From the NCBI RefSeq assembly GCF_000371965.1, contig NZ_AQUO01000001.1, positions 2,550,001 to 2,614,000 on the forward strand: a DNA stretch of 64,000 nucleotides. Direction: 5' to 3'. The first letter of the stretch is position 1, and every line of letters begins with the position of its first letter. The notes beneath the pieces were generated by a model. That model saw nothing but the letters and a program-made list of their open reading frames with translations, was not told the DNA's origin and did no database searches. The position numbers and the translations under genes were made by a program. The DNA comes from Paracoccus sp. N5 (lineage in GTDB: Bacteria; Pseudomonadota; Alphaproteobacteria; Rhodobacterales; Rhodobacteraceae). Below are positions 9,247-17,825 of the stretch, piece after piece.

Positions 9247-9720
9247 TCAGCCGCGCAGCGGCAGGCGCAGGATATGCTGCGGGCCGATCTGGCCGCCGTG
9301 GTGGAGCGCGCCGGTGTCCCGGAAACCCGCCGCCAGGTAGACGGCGCGGGCCAGGGGGTTGGCTTCGTTCACCGTCAGCACCAGCGCGCGGGCCTGGGGA
9401 TAGCGGCGCGCGACATAGGGGCCGAGCGCCCGCATCGCCGCCTTGCCGCTGCCCTGGCCCTGTTCGCGCGCGTCCACCATCACGCCGCGCAGGCCCAGCT
9501 CGTCCGGCGCGGCGAAGTCGTAGCGCGCGGCATAGTCGCGGTCGATCTTGAAGAAGCCGACCGGCCGGCCGTCGCGGGCGATCAGGTGGAAGTCGCAGCC
9601 CGGCTCGTCGGCCTGGAAATGGCCGGCGATGGTGCCGCAGAAGGGTTCCTGCTGCGGCGTCACCGCGATATGGGCCACGCGGTCGTAACCGTCGCGGCCC
9701 AGCGGTTGCAGCGTGATCAC
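9247..9720 (-). CDS. GNAT-family N-acetyltransferase
   Basis: A 157-residue Gcn5-related acetyltransferase. The acetyl-CoA pyrophosphate-binding motif A is visible as VDAREQGQGSGKAAM (R/Q-x-x-G-x-G/S form, about 85-99), preceded by the beta-strand LGLRGVMV and followed by LTVNEANPLARAVYLAAGF, the usual motif B. The substrate is unknown; the family includes protein, aminoglycoside and small-amine acetyltransferases. The start is GTG and overlaps the upstream peptidase stop by four bases (GTGA), so it is translationally coupled to pepF. Linkage to a peptidase may hint at peptide or amino-acid substrates, but this is only a guess. Confidence 0.9.
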   Translation of the reverse strand: MITLQPLGRDGYDRVAHIAVTPQQEPFCGTIAGHFQADEPGCDFHLIARDGRPVGFFKIDRDYAARYDFAAPDELGLRGVMVDAREQGQGSGKAAMRALGPYVARRYPQARALVLTVNEANPLARAVYLAAGFRDTGALHHGGQIGPQHILRLPLRG

Positions 9721-11570
9721 GCCTCCATCGCCTCGAGCTCGTCGATGAAGCCCTCGATCATCGCGAGGCCCTTGTCCCAGAAGGCCGGGTCAGAAGCGTC
9801 GAGGCCGAAGGGCGCCAGCAGCTCCTTGTGATGCTGCGCGCCGCCGGCCGAGAGCATGGCGAAATATTTCGCCTGGAAGTCGGGCAGCCCGTCCTCGTAG
9901 GCGGCGTAAAGCGCATTCACCAGCCCGTCGCCGAAGGCATAGGCATAGACGTAGAAGGGCGAATGCACGAAATGCGGGATATAGGTCCAGAAGGTCTCGT
10001 ATCCCGGCATGAATTCGAAGGCATCGCCCAACGATTCGGCCTGGATCGACATCCAGAGCGCGTTGATGTCCTCGGGCGTCAGCTCGCCCTTGGCGCGGGC
10101 GGCGTGCAGCTTGCATTCGAAGTCGTAGAAGGCGATCTGGCGCACGACCGTGTTGATCATGTCCTCGACCTTGCCGGCCAGGAGCGCCTTGCGCTGGGCC
10201 TTGTCCGTGGTCTTGGCCAAGAGCGCGCGGAAGGTCAGCATCTCGCCGAAGACCGAGGCGGTTTCGGCAAGCGTCAGCGGCGTCGCGGCCAGGAGTTCGC
10301 CCTGTCCGGCCGCCAGGCGCTGGTGGACGCCATGGCCCAGCTCATGCGCCAGCGTCATCACGTCGCGCGGCTTGCCGAGATAGTTCAGCAGCACATAGGG
10401 ATGCACGGTGGTGACGGTGGGATGCGCGAAGGCGCCGGGCGCCTTGCCGGGCTTCACCCCGGCGTCGATCCAGCCCCGCTCGAAGAAAGGCTGCGCCAGT
10501 TCGGCCAGTTTCGGCGAGAAGCCGGCATAGGCGTCGAGCACGGTCGCCTCGGCCTCGGGCCAGGCGATCAGGCGCGGCGTCTCGGTCGGCAGCGGCGCGT
10601 TGCGGTCCCAGACCTGCAGCTTGTCGAGGCCCAGCCAGCGCGCTTTCAGCCGGTAGTAGCGATGGGACAGGCGCGGATAGGCGGCGGTGACGGCATTCCT
10701 CAGCGCCTCGACCACCTCGGGCTCGACATGGTTCGACAGGTGGCGCGCGGTCTGCGGCGTCGGCATCTTGCGCCACTTGTCCTCGATGGATTTTTCCTTG
10801 GCGAGCGTGTTGTGGATGCGCGCGAAGAGCTTGATGTTCTTGCCGAAGACCGCGGCCAAGGCCTTGGCGCCGGCCTCGCGGCGGGCGCGGTCGTGGTCGG
10901 TCAGCAGGTTCAGCGTCGCCTCGATGCCCAGTTCCTCGCCGTCGACGTCGAAGGTCAGCCCGGCGGTGGTCTCGTCGAAGAGGCGGTTCCAGGCGGCGGC
11001 GCCGACCACGGAATTGTCGTGCAGGAAGCGCTCCAGCTCGTTCGAGAGCTGATAGGGGCGCATGGCGCGCATGCGGTCGAACACCGGCTTGTAGCGCGCG
11101 GGGCCGTTCGGGGCCGCGAAGACCTCAGCGTAGCGGGCGTCGGGGATGCGGTTGAATTCCAGGCTGAAGAACACCAGCTTGGTCGTCGCCGTGGTGATGC
11201 GGTCCTGCAGGTCGCCCATCAGCTTGGCGCGGGCCGCGTCGGTGGTGTTCTGATAATAGCGCAGCCCGGCATAGGACATGATCCGCCCCGCCAGAATGTC
11301 GATGTCCTGATAGCGCTCGATGCATTCCAGCATCTTTTCCGGCTCCAGCGCGACCAGCTTGCCGTCATAGTCGCGCGCGAAGGCGCAGCAGGCCGCCTCG
11401 ACCGCCTCGAGATCGCGGGTCAGCTCCGGCGCGTCGGGTGCCGGGTAGAGATCGCTCAGGTCCCATTCCGGCAACTGGCCCAGCTCGGAGGCTTCGGCAG
11501 CGACGGGCAGCGCGTTCTCGTCCCGCGGCAAGGCGCGGAGGGGCAGGGGGCGGCAGGCAGAAATCGTCAT
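9717..11570 (-). CDS. pepF: Oligoendopeptidase F (M3 metallopeptidase)
   Basis: A 617-residue cytoplasmic zinc peptidase of the M3B family, which degrades peptides of roughly 5-20 residues. The zinc-binding HExxH motif is in TLAHELGHGVHQ (about residue 405), with the third ligand expected in TLAETASVFGEM about 26 residues later. The helical N-terminal domain, including PEWDLSDLYP, matches the PepF start region. The ATG at 11570 follows AGGAAAGGA at a suitable distance. It is co-transcribed with the overlapping acetyltransferase gene. Length and motifs are complete and nothing looks damaged. Confidence 0.95.
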   Translation of the reverse strand: MTISACRPLPLRALPRDENALPVAAEASELGQLPEWDLSDLYPAPDAPELTRDLEAVEAACCAFARDYDGKLVALEPEKMLECIERYQDIDILAGRIMSYAGLRYYQNTTDAARAKLMGDLQDRITTATTKLVFFSLEFNRIPDARYAEVFAAPNGPARYKPVFDRMRAMRPYQLSNELERFLHDNSVVGAAAWNRLFDETTAGLTFDVDGEELGIEATLNLLTDHDRARREAGAKALAAVFGKNIKLFARIHNTLAKEKSIEDKWRKMPTPQTARHLSNHVEPEVVEALRNAVTAAYPRLSHRYYRLKARWLGLDKLQVWDRNAPLPTETPRLIAWPEAEATVLDAYAGFSPKLAELAQPFFERGWIDAGVKPGKAPGAFAHPTVTTVHPYVLLNYLGKPRDVMTLAHELGHGVHQRLAAGQGELLAATPLTLAETASVFGEMLTFRALLAKTTDKAQRKALLAGKVEDMINTVVRQIAFYDFECKLHAARAKGELTPEDINALWMSIQAESLGDAFEFMPGYETFWTYIPHFVHSPFYVYAYAFGDGLVNALYAAYEDGLPDFQAKYFAMLSAGGAQHHKELLAPFGLDASDPAFWDKGLAMIEGFIDELEAMEA

Positions 11571-11649
11571 GATCGGTCCTTTCCTCTGGCCCCTGATGTG
11601 ACCCTTGCCGCGCCGGGGCGCAAGACCCGGACACCGCGCGGCCCGCGGC

Positions 11650-12594
11650 CTAGGCCGCCGTGACCGCCGCGAAATGCGCCAGCGCGGCTTGCAGGAACAG
11701 GTCGCGGACGGGATCGCGCTCGATCATCGGCTCGTGCCGGCATTGCGCGAGTTCGAGAAGCCGCGCGCCCGGCCAGGCGGCGGCGCGGCTGCGGATGGCC
11801 TGGGGCGAGACGATGCGTTCGCCGTCGCCAAGCGCGATCAGTGCCGGCAGGCCGGGCGCGGGCAGCGTGGCCAGGCGGCGGCATTCCAGGATCGCCTCGC
11901 GCAGCCAGTCGTTGCTGGCGCCGCCGACCGAGATGTCGCGCCAGGCGGCGGCCTCGGCCACCAGCCGGCCCCAGCGCTGGCCGTCATGGGTCAGCAGGTT
12001 GTCGTGGAACGGGTCCAGCAGCACGAAGCTTTCCTCGCCGCCCGTGCGGGGCGCGGGATGGCCGCCGCGACCCAGCCGCGACAGCAGCGTGGCCAGCGCC
12101 AGCGCCGCCGGCTCGGGGATGCCGCGCAGGTTGATGCCCCACATGGGCGAGGAAAACACCGCGCTTGCCACCGGCAGGCCGCCGTCCAGCGCCGCAAGCC
12201 CGATGGCCCCGCCCATGGAATGCGCGAGCAGGTGCCAGGGCTGCGGCAGGTCCAGTTCCTGCGCCGCCACCACCAGCTCGACCACATCGCGCTGGTAGTC
12301 AGCGAAACTGCCGATATGGCCGGGGCGGGTGTTGTCCTGCAGCCGGTCGGACATGCCCTGGCCGCGCCAGTCCACCGACAGCACGTCGAGGCCCGCCGCA
12401 TTCAGGTCCGCCGCCACGGCGGCATATTTTTCCAGATATTCGGTGCGCCCGGGGAACAGCAGCACCGTCCCCGAGGCGCCGCCCGCCGCCCAATGCGCCG
12501 CCCGCAGCCGCACCCCGTCCTCGGCCCGCAGCCAGAAGGCGCGGGCAAGCGGCAGCGGGTCGCCCGGAAGCGTGTTGAAGGGCGCCGGGTTCAT
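11650..12594 (-). CDS. Alpha/beta hydrolase, lysophospholipase-like
   Basis: A 314-residue alpha/beta-hydrolase of the serine-aminopeptidase S33/monoacylglycerol-lipase type (PldB-like). The nucleophile elbow is LLAHSMGGAIG (about residues 122-132). The oxyanion strand LLFPGRTEYLEKYA and the segment LSVDWRGQGMSD match this family. The acid and His are expected in ALGDGERIV and QCRHEPMIE near the C-terminus. There is no signal peptide, so it is probably cytoplasmic or membrane-associated. Its stop lies 79 bases before the pepF start and its ATG 4 bases after the SCP2 gene's stop, so it forms a pair with the SCP2-domain gene upstream; a lipid-related role is inferred from that. Confidence 0.9.
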   Translation of the reverse strand: MNPAPFNTLPGDPLPLARAFWLRAEDGVRLRAAHWAAGGASGTVLLFPGRTEYLEKYAAVAADLNAAGLDVLSVDWRGQGMSDRLQDNTRPGHIGSFADYQRDVVELVVAAQELDLPQPWHLLAHSMGGAIGLAALDGGLPVASAVFSSPMWGINLRGIPEPAALALATLLSRLGRGGHPAPRTGGEESFVLLDPFHDNLLTHDGQRWGRLVAEAAAWRDISVGGASNDWLREAILECRRLATLPAPGLPALIALGDGERIVSPQAIRSRAAAWPGARLLELAQCRHEPMIERDPVRDLFLQAALAHFAAVTAA

Positions 12595-12598
12595 CGCG

Positions 12599-12883
12599 TC
12601 AGGACAGGAGCGCCCCCAGGCGCATGGCGGTGCCCATGGCGCCGTCGACCTTCAGCTTGCCGGTCATGAAGGCGGTCGTGGGGTTCACGTCGCCCGAGAT
12701 GATGCCCTCGAAGGTCTCGCGGCTGGCGGTCAGCGTCACCTCGGCCTCGTCATCCGCGGCGCGGGCGCCGTTCGCGTCGATATAGACCGAGCCTTCGCCC
12801 TCGATGACGAATTTGGCGGTGCCGTCGAAGCCCTTGGCTTTCTCGTCCAGCGCGGCCACGGCGGCCTCGACCACTTTGCTCAT
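12599..12883 (-). CDS. SCP2 sterol-binding domain protein
   Basis: A 94-residue protein consisting of one SCP2-type lipid-binding domain, with the typical sequence TAKFVIEGEGSVYIDANG, the central VTLTASRETFEGIISGDVNP and the C-terminal KLKVDGAMGTAMRLG. Family members bind fatty acids, acyl-CoAs or sterols in a hydrophobic tunnel. There is no signal peptide. It is followed after 4 bases by the alpha/beta-hydrolase gene, so the two probably act on related lipid ligands. It diverges from the TPR-protein gene over about 50 bases. Confidence 0.92.
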   Translation of the reverse strand: MSKVVEAAVAALDEKAKGFDGTAKFVIEGEGSVYIDANGARAADDEAEVTLTASRETFEGIISGDVNPTTAFMTGKLKVDGAMGTAMRLGALLS

Positions 12884-12932
12884 TCCATATCTCCTGTTCT
12901 CGTCTCTGGTATTGGTTGGGTGGGAGGTTTAC

Positions 12933-13664
12933 ATGGGGAATATGCGTTGGCCAGTCCCTGATTTCCATCATGCCGTCGCGGCAGGGCTTTTCCTGGGATT
13001 GCTGGTCCCCGGCGCGGCCCCGGCATGGCCGGACGCCGGCTTCCGGGCGATACCGGTTCAGGATGCGCTGCCGCAAGAGAATTCTCCTGAAAATGAGAGT
13101 GATCCCCCGGCCGCCGAACCCTTGGCCGACCCCCTGGCCGAGCCCGCCGCCCCGGCCGAGCCGACCGTCGCCGCGCTGGCCCGCGACCGCGAGGATCTGG
13201 ACCTGCTTTTCGTCGAACTGGCCCAGCCCGAGGGCGAGGCCTGGGCGCGGGCCGAAACCGACATCCTGCGCATCTGGTCGCGCTCGGGCTCGGCCGCGAT
13301 GGACCTGCTCTACAAGCGGGGCGAGGCGGCGCTGGACGCGGGCGACACGGCGACGGCCATCGGCCACCTGACGGCGCTGACCGACCATGCGCCGGATTTC
13401 GCCTCCGGCTGGTATCTGCGCTCGGTCGCCTTCTACCTGGACGGCGATTATGGCCCGGCCATCGCCGACATCGAGCAGGTGCTGCGGCTGGAGCCGCGCC
13501 ATTTCGGCGCGCTGACCCAGCTTGGCACCATGCTGGAGGAGCTCGGCGACAGGCGCCGGGCGCTGGAGGTGTTCCGGGCCAGCCTGAAGATCCACCCGCA
13601 CCAGCAGGACGCGCAGGATGCGGTGACGCGCATCGAACAGGAATTGCAAGGCACGGACGCCTGA
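12933..13664 (+). CDS. Exported tetratricopeptide-repeat protein
   Basis: A 243-residue protein with an N-terminal signal peptide (hydrophobic core AVAAGLFLGLLVPGAAPAW), a Pro/Ala/Glu-rich spacer (about 50-80) and three TPR-like helical pairs (about 95-235; for example ALDAGDTATAIGHLTALTDH and YLDGDYGPAIADIEQVL). I chose the ATG at 12933 because GGAGG lies five bases upstream; a longer reading would run into the divergent SCP2 gene. Its TGA overlaps the helicase ATG (TGATG), implying coupled translation. It is probably a periplasmic scaffold; the ligand is unknown. Confidence 0.88.
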   Translation: MGNMRWPVPDFHHAVAAGLFLGLLVPGAAPAWPDAGFRAIPVQDALPQENSPENESDPPAAEPLADPLAEPAAPAEPTVAALARDREDLDLLFVELAQPEGEAWARAETDILRIWSRSGSAAMDLLYKRGEAALDAGDTATAIGHLTALTDHAPDFASGWYLRSVAFYLDGDYGPAIADIEQVLRLEPRHFGALTQLGTMLEELGDRRRALEVFRASLKIHPHQQDAQDAVTRIEQELQGTDA

Positions 13665-16600
13665 TGAACGACAGATCCCGGGTCACGGCCGTGCTTGGCC
13701 CGACCAATACCGGCAAGACCCATTACGCCATCGACCGGATGCTGGCGCATCGCACCGGGGTCATCGGCCTGCCGCTGCGCCTGCTGGCGCGCGAGGTCTA
13801 TGACCGCATCGTCAAGGCGCGCGGCCCCTCGGTCGTGGCGCTGGTCACGGGCGAGGAGCGCATCGTCCCCGAGCGGGTGCAATACTGGGTCGCCACCACC
13901 GAGGCCATGCCCGAGGTCGGCGCCGATTTCGTCGCTATCGACGAGATCCAGCTTTGCGCCGACCCGGAACGCGGTCATGTCTTCACCGACCGGCTGCTGA
14001 ACATGCGGGGCCTGCACGAAACCCTGCTGCTGGGCAGCGACACCATGCGCCCGGCCATCGCTGCGCTGGTGCCGGGCGTGCAGTTCATGCGGCGCGAGCG
14101 GTTCTCGGCCCTGACCTGGGCGGGCTCGAAAAAGATCAGCCGGATGCCGCCGCGCTCGGCCATCGTCTGCTTCTCGGTCGACGAGGTCTATGCCACGGCC
14201 GAACTGATCCGGCGCCAGAAGGGTGGCTGCGCCGTGGTCATGGGCGCGCTGAGCCCCCGCACCCGCAATGCCCAGGTCGCGATGTATCAGAACGGCGAGG
14301 TGGATTTCCTTGTCGCCACCGACGCCATCGGCATGGGGCTGAACCTCGACATCCGCCACATCGCCTTTTCCGGCACCGAGAAATTCGACGGCCGCCGCTA
14401 TCGCCCGCTGTTCCCGCATGAGCTGGGCCAGATCGCCGGCCGGGCGGGCCGCCATACCGAGCCGGGCACCTTCGGCGTCACCGGCGACGCGAGCCCCTTG
14501 GACGAGGGGCTGATCGACGCCATCGAGAACCACCGCTTCCAGCCCATCGCGCGGCTGATGTGGCGCAATGCGGCGCTGGAATTCGGCACTGTCGAGCGGC
14601 TGATCGCCAGCCTCGAGGCCGCGCCGCAATCGGAATGGCTGAGCCGCGGGCGCGAGGCCGACGACCTGCGGGCGCTGAAGACGCTGATCTCGATGCCCGA
14701 GATCCGCGACATGCTGACGCATCCCAAGGACGTGCGGCTGCTTTGGGACGTGTGCCGGATTCCGGATTTCCGCTCGATTTCGGCGGCGGAGCATGCGACG
14801 CTGCTGGCGCGGATCTTCGGCTTCCTGCGGGCCGGCACGGTGCCCGGCGACTGGCTGCGCAAGCAGATCGAGCGCATCGACAAGACCCAGGGCGACATCG
14901 ACACATTGTCGAAACGATTGGCATTTATCCGGACCTGGACCTATGTCGCGCAGCGTTCGGGGTGGGTTTCCGACGAAAGTCATTGGCGCGCAGAGACGCG
15001 CGCGGTAGAAGACCGCTTGTCGGACGCGTTGCACGCGGCGCTGACGCAAAGATTCGTGGACCGGCGCACCTCCGTGCTGCTGCGCCGGCTCAAACAGAAG
15101 GAGAGCCTTTTGGCCGAGGTGAATGACAAGGGCGAAGTGACGGTCGAGGGCGAATTCGCCGGCCGACTGGAAGGCTTCCGCTTCCATGCCGATCCGAATG
15201 CGACCGGGGACGAGGCGAAGATGCTGTCCCGCGCCGCCTATGAGGCCCTGAGGCCCGAGTTCCACCTGCGGGCCGATCGCTTCTACAACGCGCCGGACAC
15301 CGAGCTGGACTTTACCGAGCAGGGCGGCCTGATGTGGGGCTCCTCGGCGGTGGGCAAGCTGGTCAAGGGCGCCGAGCCGCTGAAGCCCGGCGTCGAGGCC
15401 TTCGTCGACGAAGAGGCCGGCCCCGACATCGCCGAGAAGGTGCGTCGCCGGCTGCAGCATTTCATCGACCGCAAGATCGCCACCGCCTTCGAGCCGCTGC
15501 AGGCGCTGAAGAACGACGAGACGCTGACGGGTCTGGCCCGCGGCTTCGCCTTCCGCCTGGTCGAGGCGCTGGGCGTGCTGCCGCGCGAGGGTGTCGCGAC
15601 CGAGGTCAAGGAGCTGGACCAGGAGGCGCGCGGCCTGCTGCGCAAGCATGGCGTGCGTTTCGGCCAGTTCACCATCTTCCAGCCGGCGCTGCTGAAGCCG
15701 GCGCCGACCCGGCTGCGGCTGGTGCTCTGGGGTCTGGACCAGGGGCTGGCCGAGTTCCCGGAAAGCCCGCCCCCCGGGCTGGTGACGATCCCGAACCTGC
15801 CGGACGTGCCCAAGGGCTATTACACGCTCTCGGGCTATCACCCGGCGGGTGAGCGGGCGATCCGCATCGACATGCTGGAACGGCTGGCCGACATGCTGCG
15901 CGGCCAGGACAGCCGCGGCGGCTTCGAGGCGACGCCGGACATGCTGTCGATCACCGGCATGACGCTGGAACAGTTCTCGGGGCTGATGGGGGGCCTGGGC
16001 TATCGCGCCGAGCGCGGCGAGCGTCCCAAGGCCCGCGCCGAGGCGCCGGCGGCCGAGCCCGCGCCCGAACCGGCCGACCACGAGCATCCGCTGACCGAAG
16101 AGGAAAGCGTCCTCGCCGCCGAGACCCGCGCCAAATGGGAGGCCGAGCAGGCCGCCCGCAAGGCCGCCGAAGCCGAAGCTGCGACCGAGGCGGCGGGCGA
16201 GGCGGCCGAGGAAGCCGCGCCCGAGATGGAGGTGTTCTATACCTTCACCTGGGCGCCGCGTCCGCGCGGCGGCCATCGCCGCCCCGAGCGCGGCGAGCGC
16301 CAGGGACAGGCTGCGCAGGGCGAGCGTGCGCCGCGTCCGCAAGGGGAACGCGGCCCGCGCCGGGAACGCGACGGCGACAAGCCGCGCGAGGGCGGCAAGC
16401 CCTTCGAGGGTAAGCGCCGCGGCGACGACAATCGCGGCGAGCGGGGCGAGCGCGGGCCCAAGGGCAAGCCGCGCTTCGACAAGGGCAAGCCCCGCCACGA
16501 GGGCCCGAAAAGCTTCGAGGCCCGCCCGCCGCGCGCCGAGAAGCCGATCGATCCCGACAGCCCCTTCGCCATCCTGGCCTCGCTCAAGAACAAGCCGTGA
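13664..16600 (+). CDS. SUV3-like DExH/D superfamily 2 RNA helicase
   Basis: A 978-residue ATP-dependent helicase related to mitochondrial SUV3. The Walker A motif is GPTNTGKTH (residues 12-20) and the Walker B/motif II is VAIDEIQLC (about 87-95), the DEIQ form seen in SUV3 rather than DEAD. Motifs V-VI are in ATDAIGMGLNLDI and HELGQIAGRAGRH. Residues 400-780 hold SUV3-type C-terminal domains. The last 150 residues are a highly charged, Gly/Arg/Lys/Glu-rich low-complexity tail. It overlaps the TPR gene by one base and the S4-protein gene by four. A role in RNA unwinding or decay is inferred from the family. Confidence 0.93.
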   Translation: MNDRSRVTAVLGPTNTGKTHYAIDRMLAHRTGVIGLPLRLLAREVYDRIVKARGPSVVALVTGEERIVPERVQYWVATTEAMPEVGADFVAIDEIQLCADPERGHVFTDRLLNMRGLHETLLLGSDTMRPAIAALVPGVQFMRRERFSALTWAGSKKISRMPPRSAIVCFSVDEVYATAELIRRQKGGCAVVMGALSPRTRNAQVAMYQNGEVDFLVATDAIGMGLNLDIRHIAFSGTEKFDGRRYRPLFPHELGQIAGRAGRHTEPGTFGVTGDASPLDEGLIDAIENHRFQPIARLMWRNAALEFGTVERLIASLEAAPQSEWLSRGREADDLRALKTLISMPEIRDMLTHPKDVRLLWDVCRIPDFRSISAAEHATLLARIFGFLRAGTVPGDWLRKQIERIDKTQGDIDTLSKRLAFIRTWTYVAQRSGWVSDESHWRAETRAVEDRLSDALHAALTQRFVDRRTSVLLRRLKQKESLLAEVNDKGEVTVEGEFAGRLEGFRFHADPNATGDEAKMLSRAAYEALRPEFHLRADRFYNAPDTELDFTEQGGLMWGSSAVGKLVKGAEPLKPGVEAFVDEEAGPDIAEKVRRRLQHFIDRKIATAFEPLQALKNDETLTGLARGFAFRLVEALGVLPREGVATEVKELDQEARGLLRKHGVRFGQFTIFQPALLKPAPTRLRLVLWGLDQGLAEFPESPPPGLVTIPNLPDVPKGYYTLSGYHPAGERAIRIDMLERLADMLRGQDSRGGFEATPDMLSITGMTLEQFSGLMGGLGYRAERGERPKARAEAPAAEPAPEPADHEHPLTEEESVLAAETRAKWEAEQAARKAAEAEAATEAAGEAAEEAAPEMEVFYTFTWAPRPRGGHRRPERGERQGQAAQGERAPRPQGERGPRRERDGDKPREGGKPFEGKRRGDDNRGERGERGPKGKPRFDKGKPRHEGPKSFEARPPRAEKPIDPDSPFAILASLKNKP

Positions 16601-16872
16601 GCGAGGCGGGGGCGGACACGGTCCGGCTGGACCGCTGGCTGCATTTCGCCCGGGTGTTCAAGACCCGCACCCTTGCCGCCGATGCCATCGTCGGCGGCGG
16701 GATCCGCCTGAACGGCCAGCCCTGCAGCAAGCCCGCCCAGCCGGTGCGGCATGGTGACACGGTCACGGTCTCGGCCCATGGCCGGGTCCGGGCGCTGCGG
16801 GTGCTGAACTTCGGCGAAAGACGCGGCCCGGCAACCGAGGCCGCGACGCTTTACGAGGAAATCGGCCCCTGA
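16597..16872 (+). CDS. S4-domain RNA-binding protein (Hsp15/HslR-like)
   Basis: A 91-residue protein with an S4 RNA-binding domain in its first two thirds (VRLDRWLHFARVFKTRTLAADAI, shown in part: RLDRWLHFARVFKTRT; then GGIRLNGQP and VRHGDTVTV). E. coli Hsp15 binds stalled 50S subunits carrying peptidyl-tRNA, so a ribosome-rescue role is possible. It starts with GTG overlapping the helicase stop (GTGA), so the helicase and the S4 protein are made from one message. This organisation suggests a shared RNA-handling task, but that is inference. Confidence 0.9.
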   Translation: MSEAGADTVRLDRWLHFARVFKTRTLAADAIVGGGIRLNGQPCSKPAQPVRHGDTVTVSAHGRVRALRVLNFGERRGPATEAATLYEEIGP

Positions 16873-17048
16873 TTCGGCGCTGCGGCGCGGCATTCCCGGA
16901 ACCTCGTTCCGCGGCTGCAAGCTGGTCTGGAATGGCGTCCCGCGGCCCCGGCCTTGCCTGTGATGCCCGTCTTTTCGCCGGCGCCGGCCTTGAATGATGA
17001 TCGCGTCAGGCGTAACTACCCGCTCAGGAAAGCAGGAAACAGCGCCCC

Positions 17049-17387
17049 ATGACTTACGTCGTCACCGATAACTGCATCATGTGCAAATACACCGATTGTG
17101 TCGAGGTATGTCCCGTCGACTGTTTCTACGAGGGCGAGAACACGCTGGTCATCCACCCTGACGAATGCATCGACTGCGGGGTCTGCGAACCGGAATGCCC
17201 GGCCGACGCCATCCGTCCCGATACCGAGCCGGATATGGAGACCTGGGTCGAGTTCAACCGCAAATATGCCGAACTCTGGCCGGTCATCACCCGCAAGAAA
17301 GACCCGATGCCCGGCTATGAGGAGATGGACGGCCAACCCGGCAAGCTCGAGAAATATTTCTCGGAAGCGCCCGGCGAGGGGGATTGA
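17049..17387 (+). CDS. fdxA: 7Fe-8S ferredoxin FdxA
   Basis: A 112-residue soluble electron carrier with one [3Fe-4S] and one [4Fe-4S] cluster. The first cysteine motif near the N-terminus is CIMCKYTDCVEVCPVDC, where the third cysteine spacing deviates as in 7Fe ferredoxins. The second motif is CIDCGVCEPECP. The length and the C-terminal extension (ELWPVITRKKDPMPGYEEM) match the FdxA family of Azotobacter, Rhodobacter and Paracoccus. It is a single gene, preceded by 176 non-coding bases and followed by the long carD leader region. Confidence 0.97.
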   Translation: MTYVVTDNCIMCKYTDCVEVCPVDCFYEGENTLVIHPDECIDCGVCEPECPADAIRPDTEPDMETWVEFNRKYAELWPVITRKKDPMPGYEEMDGQPGKLEKYFSEAPGEGD

Positions 17388-17825
17388 GCCCGCGCCCGGC
17401 CGGTCATGCTGCGCTGCGGCGACTGTGGTCCACGGGCACCAATCGTCCTATTTGTCTGCAAGGACGTAGCGTAAGGCAGCGGGAATCGTTAGACGGCGCT
17501 TTGTGAGCAGGGATGAGCGATTCGTCCCTGGTCACGCATCGGTTCTGCCGGTGAAGGGTTGCGAGTTCCTGATTTCACGATGGTTTTTCACAGACGGCGG
17601 AACCGATGCCGCTTTGCAGCGAGGCTTTGAATCGCGGCGGGTTTTGTGATATGATGGCGACATATCGCGCCGATCAGGCCGCCTTGGTGGCTTGGTCGGC
17701 GTTGCTGCCTGTTCTGTCCGCAATCCGGCCAGATCCGCGAAAACGATGAATTGGCCCGTAAGGGGGGATCGTCCCGCCTTGGGGTTTTTTGTGCCGCAGC
17801 GCGGCGCAACTGCGAAGGAAGCCCA
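17388..17825 (+). other. 438-base intergenic region (fdxA-carD)
   Basis: No convincing coding sequence. It holds a 9-bp hairpin with one wobble pair at 17508-17530 (arms CAGGGATGA / TCGTCCCTG), probably marking the end of the fdxA transcript although no T-run follows. A good sigma-70-type promoter lies at 17627-17655. Between that promoter and the carD ATG is an untranslated leader of about 160 bases, in which I see no known riboswitch. Confidence 0.6.
17627..17655 (+). promoter_or_regulatory. Predicted sigma-70 promoter for carD
   Basis: TTGAAT (17627-17632), a 17-base spacer and TATGAT (17650-17655). The predicted start near 17662 gives a 5' leader of about 160 bases. Confidence 0.55.

Noticed and set aside
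13448..16498. A 1016-codon minus-strand open frame opposite the SUV3-like helicase
   Set aside because: Antisense shadow with no recognisable domain; the helicase has all its motifs on the plus strand.
16905..16935. GGAAC followed by GTTCC upstream of fdxA as an EcfG promoter
   Set aside because: No CGTT at 16 or 17 bases from GGAAC on either strand.
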